Shown: in pieces, positions 7,533-15,694 of the stretch
Layout: each line of letters begins with the position of its first letter
Position numbering within the stretch: position 1 is the stretch's first letter
From: Mesorhizobium_K quangtriensis
GTDB taxonomy: Bacteria > Pseudomonadota > Alphaproteobacteria > Rhizobiales > Rhizobiaceae
Length of the DNA stretch: 64,000 nt
Assembly (NCBI RefSeq): GCF_040081925.1
Contig: NZ_JBEBMF010000002.1
Coordinates: 1,178,001 to 1,242,000, forward strand
Reading direction: 5' to 3'
Notes under the pieces: model-generated
What the model was told of the DNA's origin: nothing
Seen by the model: the letters and a program-made list of their open reading frames with translations, nothing else
Databases searched by the model: none
Position numbers and translations under genes: made by a program

Positions 7533-8128
7533 CGGTTGCCGCCTGCATCCTTCGGGCCACGCGGGCGGGCCTTCGGATTGAACTGCCCCGGCCGATCGGG
7601 TTCGCCATCCTCGTCCGCGTCTTCAACCAGTCCGGCCGCGACGGTATCGACGCGGATGAAGCCACCTGAGAGGTCAATTTCCGGCACGGCTGCCTGCGTG
7701 AACGGGATGAGCAGCCCCTTAAGACCCTGGAAGGTGATTTCCAGGATGTCGCCGCCGCCGTAGTTGTGAACCGCGTTGACCCGCCCGACTTCGACACCCG
7801 TCTCGTCGCGCACGGCAAGCCCGACCAGATCGCCGTGATAGAATTCGTCCTCTTCCTCGGGCGGCAGCACGGAGCGATCGACGAACAGCTCCGTCCCTGT
7901 CAACCTCTCGGCCGCCGTCCTGTCCCGCAAACCCTTGAAGCGCACCACCACGACCTCACCGGCCGGGCGGATGTCCTCGACCTCGAAAGCCCGTCCATCC
8001 TTCGTGTACAATGGCCCATAGTCGCCAAGCGCCAGCGGGTCGCCGGTGAATGTCTTCACGCGCAGTTCGCCCTTGATGCCATGCGCGGCGCCGATGACGG
8101 CCATCTGGACAGGACTTTGCAGCTTCAC
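7529..8128 (-). CDS. rimM: 16S rRNA processing protein RimM
   Basis: 199 residues. RimM binds ribosomal protein S19 and assists 30S head maturation. The N-terminal beta barrel shows VIGAAHGIKGELRVKTFTGDP; the PRC-barrel domain follows from about residue 95 (DLVGLAVRDETGVEVGRV, LEITFQGLKGLLIPFTQAAV). The C-terminal 35 residues are acidic then Pro/Arg/Gly-rich and probably disordered. First gene of the minus operon, divergent from xerC with only 57 bp between. rpsP, which often precedes rimM, is not adjacent. Confidence 0.96.
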   Translation of the reverse strand: MKLQSPVQMAVIGAAHGIKGELRVKTFTGDPLALGDYGPLYTKDGRAFEVEDIRPAGEVVVVRFKGLRDRTAAERLTGTELFVDRSVLPPEEEDEFYHGDLVGLAVRDETGVEVGRVNAVHNYGGGDILEITFQGLKGLLIPFTQAAVPEIDLSGGFIRVDTVAAGLVEDADEDGEPDRPGQFNPKARPRGPKDAGGNR

Positions 8129-8185
8129 GCCTTGCTAACCTCGTTCGATCAAGAATGATGTATTCCAACCGGATACGCGCTGCCA

Positions 8186-9130
8186 ATGCCAAAGGCGATG
8201 CAGGAATTCCTCATCTCGGCCAAGCCGGACCTGCAAAAGGCTCGCCAGGACTGGCTGGCCTCTTTGTCGCAGGAGCGCAGACTGTCGCCGGAAACCGTCG
8301 AGGCCTACGAGCGCGATTCTCGGCAATTCCTGCAATTCCTCACCGGATACAATGCCGGCCCGCCCGGCATTTCGGATATCGCCGAACTTCGCCCAGCCGA
8401 CCTGCGTGGCTTCCTCGCCAATCGCCGCGCACAAGGCGCTGGCGCGCGAACGCTTGGACGCGGCCTTGCAGGTGTGCGTTCGCTGCTGCGTTTTCTCGAA
8501 AAGCGTGGCCTCGCCAATGCCACCGGCGCTGTTGCGATGCGCGCTCCGAGACAACCCAAGTCGCTGCCAAAGCCGCTGACGGCGTTGGACGCGCGGCGCG
8601 TGGCATCTGCCCACGAACAACTCGCCGAGGAGCCCTGGATCGCCGCGCGCAATGCCGCCGTCTTCACCCTGCTTTACGGTTCCGGCCTGCGTATCTCCGA
8701 GGCGCTCGGTATCAAGGCCGGTGACTTACCCGGTCCCGGCGTTCTGCGCGTCACTGGCAAGGGCGGCAAGACACGCCTGACGCCGGTCCTGCCTGTTGCC
8801 CAGAAGGCGGTTGCGGAATACCGCAGGCTCTGCCCCTACCATCTCGATCCGGAACAATCGCTTTTCCGTGGCGCGCGCGGCGGGCCGCTCGATCCGGCGA
8901 TTATCCAGCGCGAGATGCGCAAGTTGCGCTCGGCGCTGAACCTGCCAGACACGGCCACGCCGCATGCGCTGCGGCATTCCTTCGCCACCCACCTGCTCGG
9001 CCGCGGTGGCGACCTGCGCACCATCCAGGAACTGCTGGGTCATGCCAGCCTGTCGACGACACAGATCTACACCGGTGTGGACACGCAGCGCCTGCTCGAC
9101 ATCTACGACGCGGCGCATCCACGCGCATGA
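8186..9130 (+). CDS. xerC: Tyrosine recombinase XerC
   Basis: 314 residues. XerC and XerD resolve chromosome dimers at dif. The N-terminal SAM-like DNA-binding domain covers about residues 15-110 (LSPETVEAYERDSRQFLQFL). The catalytic domain has Arg in SGLRISEALG, Lys in TGKGGKTRLTP, HALRHSFATHLLGRGGD (the His-x-x-Arg box), LGHASLSTTQIYTGVD with the second His and the nucleophilic Tyr. All six catalytic positions are present. A second ATG at 8198 is possible; neither start has a strong ribosome binding site. Stand-alone gene, divergent from rimM. Confidence 0.95.
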   Translation: MPKAMQEFLISAKPDLQKARQDWLASLSQERRLSPETVEAYERDSRQFLQFLTGYNAGPPGISDIAELRPADLRGFLANRRAQGAGARTLGRGLAGVRSLLRFLEKRGLANATGAVAMRAPRQPKSLPKPLTALDARRVASAHEQLAEEPWIAARNAAVFTLLYGSGLRISEALGIKAGDLPGPGVLRVTGKGGKTRLTPVLPVAQKAVAEYRRLCPYHLDPEQSLFRGARGGPLDPAIIQREMRKLRSALNLPDTATPHALRHSFATHLLGRGGDLRTIQELLGHASLSTTQIYTGVDTQRLLDIYDAAHPRA

Positions 9131-9192
9131 TCCGACAATTTCGCCATTCGCGTTAACGGTTTCGCCGCAATTCAGGGCGTAGGCTCGCCGTC

Positions 9193-9330
9193 ATGAGAAA
9201 GAAACGCGCCATCGCCATTGCAGACCGTGCGGCTCCTGTTGCGCTGAAGCTGATCACGGCTGGCAATCTTCTGTTTCTTGCCTCGTTCCTCATGGCGCTC
9301 GCCACGGCTATTGCTATAGCCCGGCCTTAG
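9193..9330 (+). CDS. Small single-span membrane protein, unknown
   Basis: 45 residues, starting MRKKRAIAIADRAAP and continuing into one hydrophobic segment (about residues 22-43, ending AIAIARP). The basic N-terminus and single helix suggest an inner-membrane micropeptide with the N-terminus in the cytoplasm. A TTAACGG motif lies about 40 bp upstream. I do not recognise a family; it could be a chance ORF, but the composition is that of a membrane peptide and it fills an otherwise empty gap. Confidence 0.45.
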   Translation: MRKKRAIAIADRAAPVALKLITAGNLLFLASFLMALATAIAIARP

Positions 9331-9430
9331 CACCCCGCCACTTCACCGTTCTGTAAGAAGACTTGGTGGTTGCCGTCCGCCAATCTCGCCGCTATCAGGT
9401 GCGACCTCTACTCCCCACTGAAAAGTCGTC

Positions 9431-9910
9431 ATGAGCCGTCTCGAAAGCTTCATCCGCCGCCTGACGGCGCAGCGCGACATCCTCGACATGATCTGCCGCG
9501 ACCTGGACCTTCGCGACGGTCCGGTCATGGAACTCGGTCTCGGGAACGGTCGCACCTACGACCACCTGCGCGAAAGGCTGCCCGGACGGCGCATCATCGC
9601 CTTCGATCGGGTGAACGGCGCCAATCTACGCTCGTTGCCCCTGGAAGGCGATCTCATCCTCGGAGAGATCAGCGAAACCGCCCCCGCTTTCGCCGGGATC
9701 GGTGCCGCCCTTGTCCACGCGGACATCGGCAGCGGCTATGACGATCTCGATGAGATGAACCTGCGCTGGCTCCCGCAACTGACGGTCGACCTGCTCGCCA
9801 CGGGCGGAATCGCGGCAAGCGGCGTACCGCTCGACCATCCCGAATTGAACGTGTTGCCTTTGCCGGAAGGAATCCGCCCGGGCCGGTACTTCCTTTACCG
9901 AAAGGTCTGA
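9431..9910 (+). CDS. Class I SAM-dependent methyltransferase (Methyltransf_17-like)
   Basis: 159 residues, short for a methyltransferase. The SAM-binding strand and loop read GPVMELGLGNGRTYDHL, with RRIIAFDRVNG as the second strand bearing the acidic residue. The segment FAGIGAALVHADIGSGYDDLDEMN and the C-terminal GIRPGRYFLYRKV fit the small rhizobial family annotated as S-adenosylmethionine methyltransferase (PF12692). Substrate unknown. Convergent with the MscS gene, 9 bp apart. Confidence 0.8.
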   Translation: MSRLESFIRRLTAQRDILDMICRDLDLRDGPVMELGLGNGRTYDHLRERLPGRRIIAFDRVNGANLRSLPLEGDLILGEISETAPAFAGIGAALVHADIGSGYDDLDEMNLRWLPQLTVDLLATGGIAASGVPLDHPELNVLPLPEGIRPGRYFLYRKV

Positions 9911-9919
9911 CGGTTCCTA

Positions 9920-11749
9920 TCAGGCTGCGGGTGCCGGGGCATCTCCGGTCAATGGCTTGGGGACCACCTTGATGCCGTTTTCACGGAAGGCATGGTGCAC
10001 GGCCTTCAGGACTTCGCGTCGTATCCCGGAAACGTCGGCCGGCTTTGCAGTGAACTTGCCTCGAACCACGAGCGTGCCATCCTCGACGTTCGCAATACCC
10101 TGGCTCTTGAACGTCTCTATGATGCCTGGTGACAGTTCCGGGTTTGTAAGCAGATCCTGTCCGATCTTCTTGAACAGCTTGCGCACGACTTCCATGTCGG
10201 TATCGAAGGCCAGCCGGAAGGCGATCTTCTCGATCGCCCAGTCGCGGCTGAAATTCACGACCTTGCTGATCTGGCCGTAGGGGATGGTCGCCACTGGACC
10301 GCGCGGGTTGCGCAGTGTGACCGACCGCACGGAAATCTTCTCGACCGTGCCCTTGGCGCCGGACGTCTCGATATACTCGCCGATGCGGAAAGCATCGTCG
10401 ACCAGGAAGAAGAGGCCCGACACGATGTCCTTGACCAGCGTCTGCGAGCCGAAACCGATGGCCAGGCCGAAGACGCTGAGACCCGTGATCAGCGGCCAGA
10501 CATTGACGCCGAACGATACAAGAACCGAAAGAAAGGCAAGCGCGGCGATGGCCGACTTGCCGACCCAACCGATCAGCGGCACCAATGTGCCTAGGCGCGA
10601 ATAGGGTGTCGCCGGATTGCCTGCCGATTCCCGGTCCCGTAAGGCGATCCGTCCGATTACGGTCCCAAGCAGATTCCAGCAGAAGGCGGCGGCTGTAGCA
10701 ATCAGACCGATGTGAATTGCTTCGGTGCGAATACTGTGAAGGTTGATCCCGAAACCGGATGCCAGCGGCGAGGCCCAGATCGCGCCGAGCATGGTGAGCA
10801 TTGCGATCAGCACCGCAAACCTTAGAGTTTGCTGAAGAGCTATACCGACAAAGGATACGCGTGTTGCTTCCAGTGCAGTGTTCGCTCGCGTTGCAATTAG
10901 CGCATCAATATGCGGAAGCAGAAAGACAATTATGATCGTGAGGAGTACCGACCCGCTTGGCAGTGCAACCCCGAGAGTCTGTGCAATCTGAGTCGTCGCT
11001 AAAGTAACGATCAGAAATCCGATAACGATCGCTGGCCAAAGTCGGGCAAGCCATCCGTGCCAACGCGCTCGGGGCTTGGAGCCCGCTATGGCAGCGGAGA
11101 GCGTTTTGCCGTGGTACCAGACTATCCAGCAGAACATGGCGAAGAGGGGGAGGACGAACAGCAGCGTTCCCAAGACGTCGCCAATGCCGGGTCCCGCTTT
11201 CCAGAGTCGCAGCGTCGCCATGGTGGCCATGCCAACCAAGGCCCATCCGACCGCGACGCAAAGATCCCGCGCCAATTTACCGAGATGTCCCCTGCCGAGC
11301 GGCGATTTCGACAAGAGCGCATGAAGCGATTCGAAGCCAACCAAGGCGATTGCGGCTGCCACGATCCAGATTCGCAGTGTACGAACTGCAAGCCCTTCAG
11401 CCAACATCAAGCGTTGCACGACGACGCCTGCAACGATGGCTAAAAATATTGAAGCAACAAGTGCAAAAAGCCGGCGCCAAGCGCCTTGATGTGCACGCCC
11501 AAACCAGCGCCGGCACAAGTGGAACACCGCGACGGTGGTGAGGACCACGAGCAGAATTTGTAGCGCAAGTTCACCAAGGCTCGTCCCACCCGCCACGAAA
11601 GAGGCGCGCAAGGATTCAATTTCCGCCCCGATAGTTCGGAAAGCGCTGGCGCGGGTTTCCAGCCCGGCAACGAAACGACCCATCATTTGTTCGAAGCCGG
11701 ATACGATCGACGTAACATCGGTCGCCGGCAAAGAAGTCTCTTCCGCCAT
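9920..11749 (-). CDS. Large mechanosensitive ion channel of the MscS family
   Basis: 609 residues, about twice E. coli MscS. The N-terminal 430 residues contain about ten hydrophobic segments. The MscS core is C-terminal: the pore helix LITGLSVFGLAIGFGSQTLV, then KDIVSGLFFLVDDAFRIGEYIE, the beta domain (GTVEKISVRSVTLRNPRG, VATIPYGQISKVVNFSRDW) and the alpha/beta vestibule. Such proteins release solutes when membrane tension rises after osmotic downshock. The N-terminal half has visibly lower GC and looser codon use than its neighbours. Stand-alone gene on the minus strand. Confidence 0.92.
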   Translation of the reverse strand: MAEETSLPATDVTSIVSGFEQMMGRFVAGLETRASAFRTIGAEIESLRASFVAGGTSLGELALQILLVVLTTVAVFHLCRRWFGRAHQGAWRRLFALVASIFLAIVAGVVVQRLMLAEGLAVRTLRIWIVAAAIALVGFESLHALLSKSPLGRGHLGKLARDLCVAVGWALVGMATMATLRLWKAGPGIGDVLGTLLFVLPLFAMFCWIVWYHGKTLSAAIAGSKPRARWHGWLARLWPAIVIGFLIVTLATTQIAQTLGVALPSGSVLLTIIIVFLLPHIDALIATRANTALEATRVSFVGIALQQTLRFAVLIAMLTMLGAIWASPLASGFGINLHSIRTEAIHIGLIATAAAFCWNLLGTVIGRIALRDRESAGNPATPYSRLGTLVPLIGWVGKSAIAALAFLSVLVSFGVNVWPLITGLSVFGLAIGFGSQTLVKDIVSGLFFLVDDAFRIGEYIETSGAKGTVEKISVRSVTLRNPRGPVATIPYGQISKVVNFSRDWAIEKIAFRLAFDTDMEVVRKLFKKIGQDLLTNPELSPGIIETFKSQGIANVEDGTLVVRGKFTAKPADVSGIRREVLKAVHHAFRENGIKVVPKPLTGDAPAPAA

Positions 11750-11860
11750 TTTCCCCTCTCAGTGGCCTCGGGCGGAGCCGGGCCACATCGCCACACTTAT
11801 AGCAGATTTTCGGGGAAACAAAGATGACTTCAAGCGGCAGGACGCTCGCTATTGCCGAAG

Positions 11861-12121
11861 TTACACCATCCCGAGCGCGGCCAGATAAAGGTCAAGGATC
11901 GCTTCCTCTTCCTGCCGCTCCGCCTGGTCCTGCTTGCGCAGGCGGATGATCTTGCGCACCGCCTTGGTGTCGAAGCCGGTGCCCTTCATCTCGGCAAAGA
12001 CTTCCTTGATGTCGTCGGCAATCGTCTTCTTCTCTTCCTCCAGGCGCTCGACGCGCTCGATGAAGGCGCGCAACTGGCCCGCGGCCACAGTCTGGCTGGT
12101 CTCGGTTATGTCATCGGCCAT
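11861..12121 (-). CDS. gapR: GapR family DNA-binding protein (DUF2312)
   Basis: 86 residues, close to Caulobacter GapR. GapR is a nucleoid-associated protein that encircles overtwisted DNA and stimulates topoisomerases ahead of replication and transcription. The helical coiled region IERVERLEEEKKTIADDIKE, then EVFAEMKGTGFDTKAVRKII, the family hallmark, and a final EEAILDLYLAALGMV are all present. The ATG at 12121 gives the family start MADDITETSQ; a longer in-frame ORF upstream is ignored. It follows DUF1244 on the same strand. Confidence 0.93.
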   Translation of the reverse strand: MADDITETSQTVAAGQLRAFIERVERLEEEKKTIADDIKEVFAEMKGTGFDTKAVRKIIRLRKQDQAERQEEEAILDLYLAALGMV

Positions 12122-12222
12122 GGTGCTCTCCTGAACTCTTGCGGCCCGACTCGGGCGGACCGTACGGGGTGCGGTTCGATGCCTCAAGCAGCCGGGAGGG
12201 TCAAGGGGCCGCGCGACCGCGC

Positions 12223-12531
12223 CTAATGGTCCTTGGGCCGGTTGATCTCGAACGCCGCCTTCTTGGCATCCGACGCTTCCGTCTGGTATTTCTTTTGCCA
12301 GTCGGCATAGGGCATTCCGTAGACGATCTCGCGCGACTCGTCCTTCGACAGCGGCAGGCCTTCCGCTTCCGCCGCCTCGCGGTACCAGTTGGACAGGCAG
12401 TTGCGGCAGAAGCCGGCGAGGTTCATCAGGTCGATGTTCTGCACGTCGGTTCGTTCGCGGAGGTGCGCGACCAGCCGCCGGAAGGCAGCCGCCTCGAAAT
12501 CGCGCCGCTGCGTTTCGCTGAGATCGGTCAT
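12223..12531 (-). CDS. DUF1244 family protein
   Basis: 102 residues. Family pattern: RRLVAHLRERTDVQNIDLMNLAGFCRNCL then SNWYREAAE and EIVYGMPYADWQKKYQ. The Cys-x-x-Cys (CRNC) is conserved in DUF1244; function is unknown, and the proteins are small, soluble and often annotated as SMc04008-domain proteins. Two starts are possible: GTG 12543, which overlaps the amidohydrolase stop, and ATG 12531, which has GAGGA six bases upstream. I chose the ATG for its ribosome binding site. Part of a minus-strand run with N-formylglutamate amidohydrolase and gapR. Confidence 0.9.
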   Translation of the reverse strand: MTDLSETQRRDFEAAAFRRLVAHLRERTDVQNIDLMNLAGFCRNCLSNWYREAAEAEGLPLSKDESREIVYGMPYADWQKKYQTEASDAKKAAFEINRPKDH

Positions 12532-12539
12532 GGCTGTCC

Positions 12540-13349
12540 TCACGGTTCAAACGGCACCAGCCCGGTTCGCGAGCCATATTGCCTGACCTCTTGTATATCG
12601 GGCCGGCGGTTGATGGCGTCAACAATCGGTGCCAGCCGCGCCGCCCAGTCGTGTGCGCCGCTTTCGTCGGCGATCAGGTCCTGCCTGATTTCAACCAGCG
12701 CATGCGCCAAGCCGTTGACGATGGCGTGCCGGTACATTGTGTCGCCGCGCAGCGCGCCGTCATAGGGCTCGTTGTCGCCGATCACGAGCGACGGGTCGGC
12801 AGCCAACATGTCGATCAGCGGACGCGCCGCCCGGTCGTCCAGATCCCACAGAACGCCAGCGTGCCAAGGACGCACGAAACCTTGCATGACGGGCGTGAAG
12901 GAATGGACCGAAACGATCAGCGGCGGCCGGCCGGACGCAGCGGCAACCGAGGCGACCATGGCGCCGACCGCATCGTGATAGGGGCGATAGAACTGCTCCA
13001 GCCGCCTTTCGCGCTCCACTTCCGGCATCGGATAATTGGCCGGCACGACTGTGCCGTCGTAGAGCTGCCGGATCAGCGTAGGGTCGTCCTCGCCCCGATT
13101 GGGATCGATGAGCAGGCGCGAGAAGCCCGCCATAACCGCCGGCGCACCTGTAAGCTCCGCCAGCCGCCGCGTCACCGCTTCGACGCCGATGTCGTAGGCG
13201 ATATGCCGGTCGAACTCTGACGCCGGCAAACCGAGGTCCCCATACTCGTCGGGAAGATCGCGTCTCGCATGGTCTGCGACCAGAACGAGACCTTGGCCGC
13301 GGTTGCCGTCCACGATTTCGAAAGGAGCGAAAACTGCCGAACGGGTCAT
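12540..13349 (-). CDS. N-formylglutamate amidohydrolase family protein
   Basis: 269 residues. The family hydrolyses N-formylglutamate to formate and glutamate in histidine degradation, using a metal. The pattern LVLVADHARRDLPDEYGDLG, then HIAYDIGVEAVTRRL, SRLLIDPNRGEDDPTLI, and SVHSFTPVM contains the conserved His, Asp and Arg residues. No hut genes are nearby, and this rhizobial branch sits next to DUF1244, so its true substrate may differ. ATG 13349 chosen because it gives the normal N-terminus MTRSAVFAPFEIVDG; the ORF upstream has no family similarity. Confidence 0.9.
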   Translation of the reverse strand: MTRSAVFAPFEIVDGNRGQGLVLVADHARRDLPDEYGDLGLPASEFDRHIAYDIGVEAVTRRLAELTGAPAVMAGFSRLLIDPNRGEDDPTLIRQLYDGTVVPANYPMPEVERERRLEQFYRPYHDAVGAMVASVAAASGRPPLIVSVHSFTPVMQGFVRPWHAGVLWDLDDRAARPLIDMLAADPSLVIGDNEPYDGALRGDTMYRHAIVNGLAHALVEIRQDLIADESGAHDWAARLAPIVDAINRRPDIQEVRQYGSRTGLVPFEP

Positions 13350-13548
13350 GAAAATGGCTTCTGCGATGGAGCGCGAACGGACTGCGCGTTTTAAGGGATG
13401 CCGAGAACAATGCCGCTGTTTGGCCATGCTTTTCAAGGAATTCTGCGGCGCGCGGCAAAAAGCGTGCTTCACTCGGCTAAATCGATTGGACCGGAAGAGT
13501 TGCGCGCGTTGACATACGGCCGGACTTTTCCGAAAAGGGGCGCAGACA

Positions 13549-14115
13549 ATGCTTCTGAAATCCAAGAGAGGTTCGGGGATGGCTTTTGCCGCTGGGCAAC
13601 GCGTTCTTCGTGCGTCGCCCGTACCGCTCATCCTCTTGGCCATGGCCTGCTTCACTGCGCTCGGAACGACGGGCGCGAAGGCCGACTTCCGCGTCTGCAA
13701 CGCAACGCAGAACCTCGTCGGCGTCGGCATCGGCTACCGCGCGCAGGCGGGCTGGGTCACCGAGGGTTGGTGGCACATAGAGGGATCGACCTGCAAGACG
13801 CTGATCGAGGGCGCACTGTCATCCAGATTTTACTATCTTTATGCAGAAGACGCCGAGCGCGGCGGACGATGGGATGGGCCCATCACCATGTGCGTGGCGG
13901 AAAAAGAGTTCAAGATCGCCGGCGTCAACGACTGCCTCGCGCGCGGTTACCAGCGGGCCGGCTTCCAGGAATATGACACGGGCGAGCAGGCAAGCTGGAT
14001 GGTCCAGCTCACAGACGAGCCCGCGCCCGACGCCGAGCAATCCGTCAACGGGCCATCCGTCGATGGGCCATCCGTCGACGGGCAAACCACTCCCATGGAA
14101 CCAACTGCTCAATGA
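13549..14115 (+). CDS. DUF1036 domain exported protein
   Basis: 188 residues. A basic N-terminus and hydrophobic segment PVPLILLAMACFTALGTTGA (about residues 25-44) ending AKA suggest export to the periplasm. The DUF1036 domain follows: DFRVCNATQNLVGVGIGYR, WVTEGWWHIEGSTCKTLIEG, YYLYAEDAERGGRW. Conserved Cys residues could form disulphides. The last 40 residues are an acidic, Pro-rich tail with three near-identical SVDGP units. A second in-frame ATG at 13579 also has a purine-rich site upstream. The stop overlaps the pyk start, so the two are cotranscribed. Confidence 0.88.
   Translation: MLLKSKRGSGMAFAAGQRVLRASPVPLILLAMACFTALGTTGAKADFRVCNATQNLVGVGIGYRAQAGWVTEGWWHIEGSTCKTLIEGALSSRFYYLYAEDAERGGRWDGPITMCVAEKEFKIAGVNDCLARGYQRAGFQEYDTGEQASWMVQLTDEPAPDAEQSVNGPSVDGPSVDGQTTPMEPTAQ
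14040..14084 (+). repeat. Three tandem 15-bp units in the DUF1036 gene
   Basis: Units at 14040-14054, 14055-14069 and 14070-14084 share atccgtcRAYgggcc and encode SVNGP, SVDGP, SVDGQ. The 15-bp period keeps the frame, so copy number can change without breaking the protein or the overlapping pyk start. Confidence 0.9.
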
Positions 14116-15587
14116 GACGTAGCCGCAAGGTCAAGATACTCGCCACCATAGGTCCGGCCTCCTCCAGCGAGGAGATGCTCAGGAAGCTTTTCGACGCCGG
14201 CGCGGACGTGTTCCGCATCAACATGAGCCACACTGATCACGACCTGATGCGCACCCTCGTAGCGCGCATCCGCTCGGTCGAGAAAGCTGTCGGTCGGCCG
14301 ATCGGCATTCTCGCCGATCTTCAGGGGCCAAAGCTTCGTGTCGGCAAGTTTGCCAACGGCAAGGAAACCCTGAAGCAGGGCCAGACCTTCACGCTCGACG
14401 ACAATCCGGAGCCCGGCGACGCGACCCGTGTCTACCTGCCGCATCCGGAAATCCTGAAATCCGTCGAACCGGGACACCGCCTGCTGATCGATGACGGCAA
14501 ATTGGAACTCAAAGCCACGGCCTGTGACGGCAAGTCCATCACCTCCACCGTCATCGCCGGCACCACCATTTCCGACAAGAAGGGCGTCAGCCTTCCCGAC
14601 ACCGATCTTCCAGTCGGCGCCCTGACGAACAAGGATCGTGCCGACCTCGACGCTGTGCTCGAGACCGGTGTGGACTGGGTCGCGCTCTCCTTCATCCAGC
14701 GCCCCGACGATCTGGCCGAGGCGCGCAAGATCGCACGCGGCCGGGCGCTCCTTATGTCCAAGATCGAGAAGCCGCAGGCGGTCGCGCGCCTCTCGGAGAT
14801 CATCGAGCATTCCGATGCCCTTATGGTCGCGCGCGGCGACCTCGGCGTCGAGATGCCGCTGGAGGCCGTGCCGGGCATCCAGAAACAGATCACCCGCGCC
14901 GGACGCCGCGCCGGCAAGCCGGTGGTCGTTGCCACGCAGATGCTGGAGTCGATGATTACCTCGCCCGTACCCACGCGTGCGGAAGTGTCGGACGTGTCGA
15001 TCGCCGTGTTCGAAGGCGCCGACGCGATCATGCTTTCGGCGGAATCGGCGGCGGGTGCCTATCCTGTCGAGGCGGTGGCGACGATGAACAGGATCGCCAC
15101 CAAGGTCGAAACCGATCCGCTTTATGCCGGCATTATCAACGCGCAGCGCTCCGAGCCGGAAGCCACCGGCGCGGATGCCATTTCGCTCGCCGCACGCCAG
15201 ATCGCGGAAACGCTGAAGCTTTCCGCCATCGTGACCTACACGGCATCTGGTACGACCGGGCTGCGCGCCGCGCGGGAACGCCCGCAGGTGCCGATTATCG
15301 CGCTTTCGCCGATCCTCAACACCGCACGCCGTCTGTCGCTTCTCTGGGGCACGCACTGCGTCGTGTCGCCGGACGCCGCCGATCTCGATGACATGGTCGA
15401 TCGCGCCTGCCGCATCGCGCAGGAAGAAAACTTCGGCGCTAAGGGCGATCGTATCATTATAACGGCCGGCGTGCCGCTGCGCACTCCGGGCTCCACCAAC
15501 ATGCTGCGCATCGCCTATATCGGCGTCGATGAAGGCTCAGCCGATCCGGAGCGCGGGCGCATCACGCCACAGAAGAACCCTCGCTAG
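14112..15587 (+). CDS. pyk: Pyruvate kinase
   Basis: 491 residues. Converts phosphoenolpyruvate and ADP to pyruvate and ATP, last step of glycolysis. Starts RRSRKVKILATIGPASSS (substrate loop), ILADLQGPKLRVG, the active-site MVARGDLGVEMPLEAVPGIQ with the metal-binding residues, ATQMLESMI, and AIMLSAESAAGAYP. The C-terminal allosteric domain follows (VTYTASGTTGLRAARERP). The ATG at 14112 overlaps the DUF1036 stop. Single-copy pyk next to DUF1036 is a known rhizobial arrangement. Confidence 0.98.
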   Translation: MRRSRKVKILATIGPASSSEEMLRKLFDAGADVFRINMSHTDHDLMRTLVARIRSVEKAVGRPIGILADLQGPKLRVGKFANGKETLKQGQTFTLDDNPEPGDATRVYLPHPEILKSVEPGHRLLIDDGKLELKATACDGKSITSTVIAGTTISDKKGVSLPDTDLPVGALTNKDRADLDAVLETGVDWVALSFIQRPDDLAEARKIARGRALLMSKIEKPQAVARLSEIIEHSDALMVARGDLGVEMPLEAVPGIQKQITRAGRRAGKPVVVATQMLESMITSPVPTRAEVSDVSIAVFEGADAIMLSAESAAGAYPVEAVATMNRIATKVETDPLYAGIINAQRSEPEATGADAISLAARQIAETLKLSAIVTYTASGTTGLRAARERPQVPIIALSPILNTARRLSLLWGTHCVVSPDAADLDDMVDRACRIAQEENFGAKGDRIIITAGVPLRTPGSTNMLRIAYIGVDEGSADPERGRITPQKNPR

Positions 15588-15589
15588 GG

Positions 15590-15631
15590 CAATTTCAGGA
15601 AAAGTGCGCACCGGTTTTCCGTCCGGAATTG
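15590..15631. repeat. Dispersed intergenic palindrome after pyk
   Basis: CAATTtC-GGAAAA ... TTTTCC-GGAATTG form an imperfect inverted repeat with an 8-10 nt centre, starting 3 bp after the pyk stop. Its core (aaaagtgcgcaccggttttcc) resembles a palindromic element scattered through many rhizobial genomes. It could serve as a transcription end signal, though no T tract follows. Confidence 0.65.
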
Positions 15632-15694
15632 CGTCAGAACAAATACTTGGAGCGTGTCTGCGATTCAACGAAAAAGCAGAACCGCTCTGGGCAC

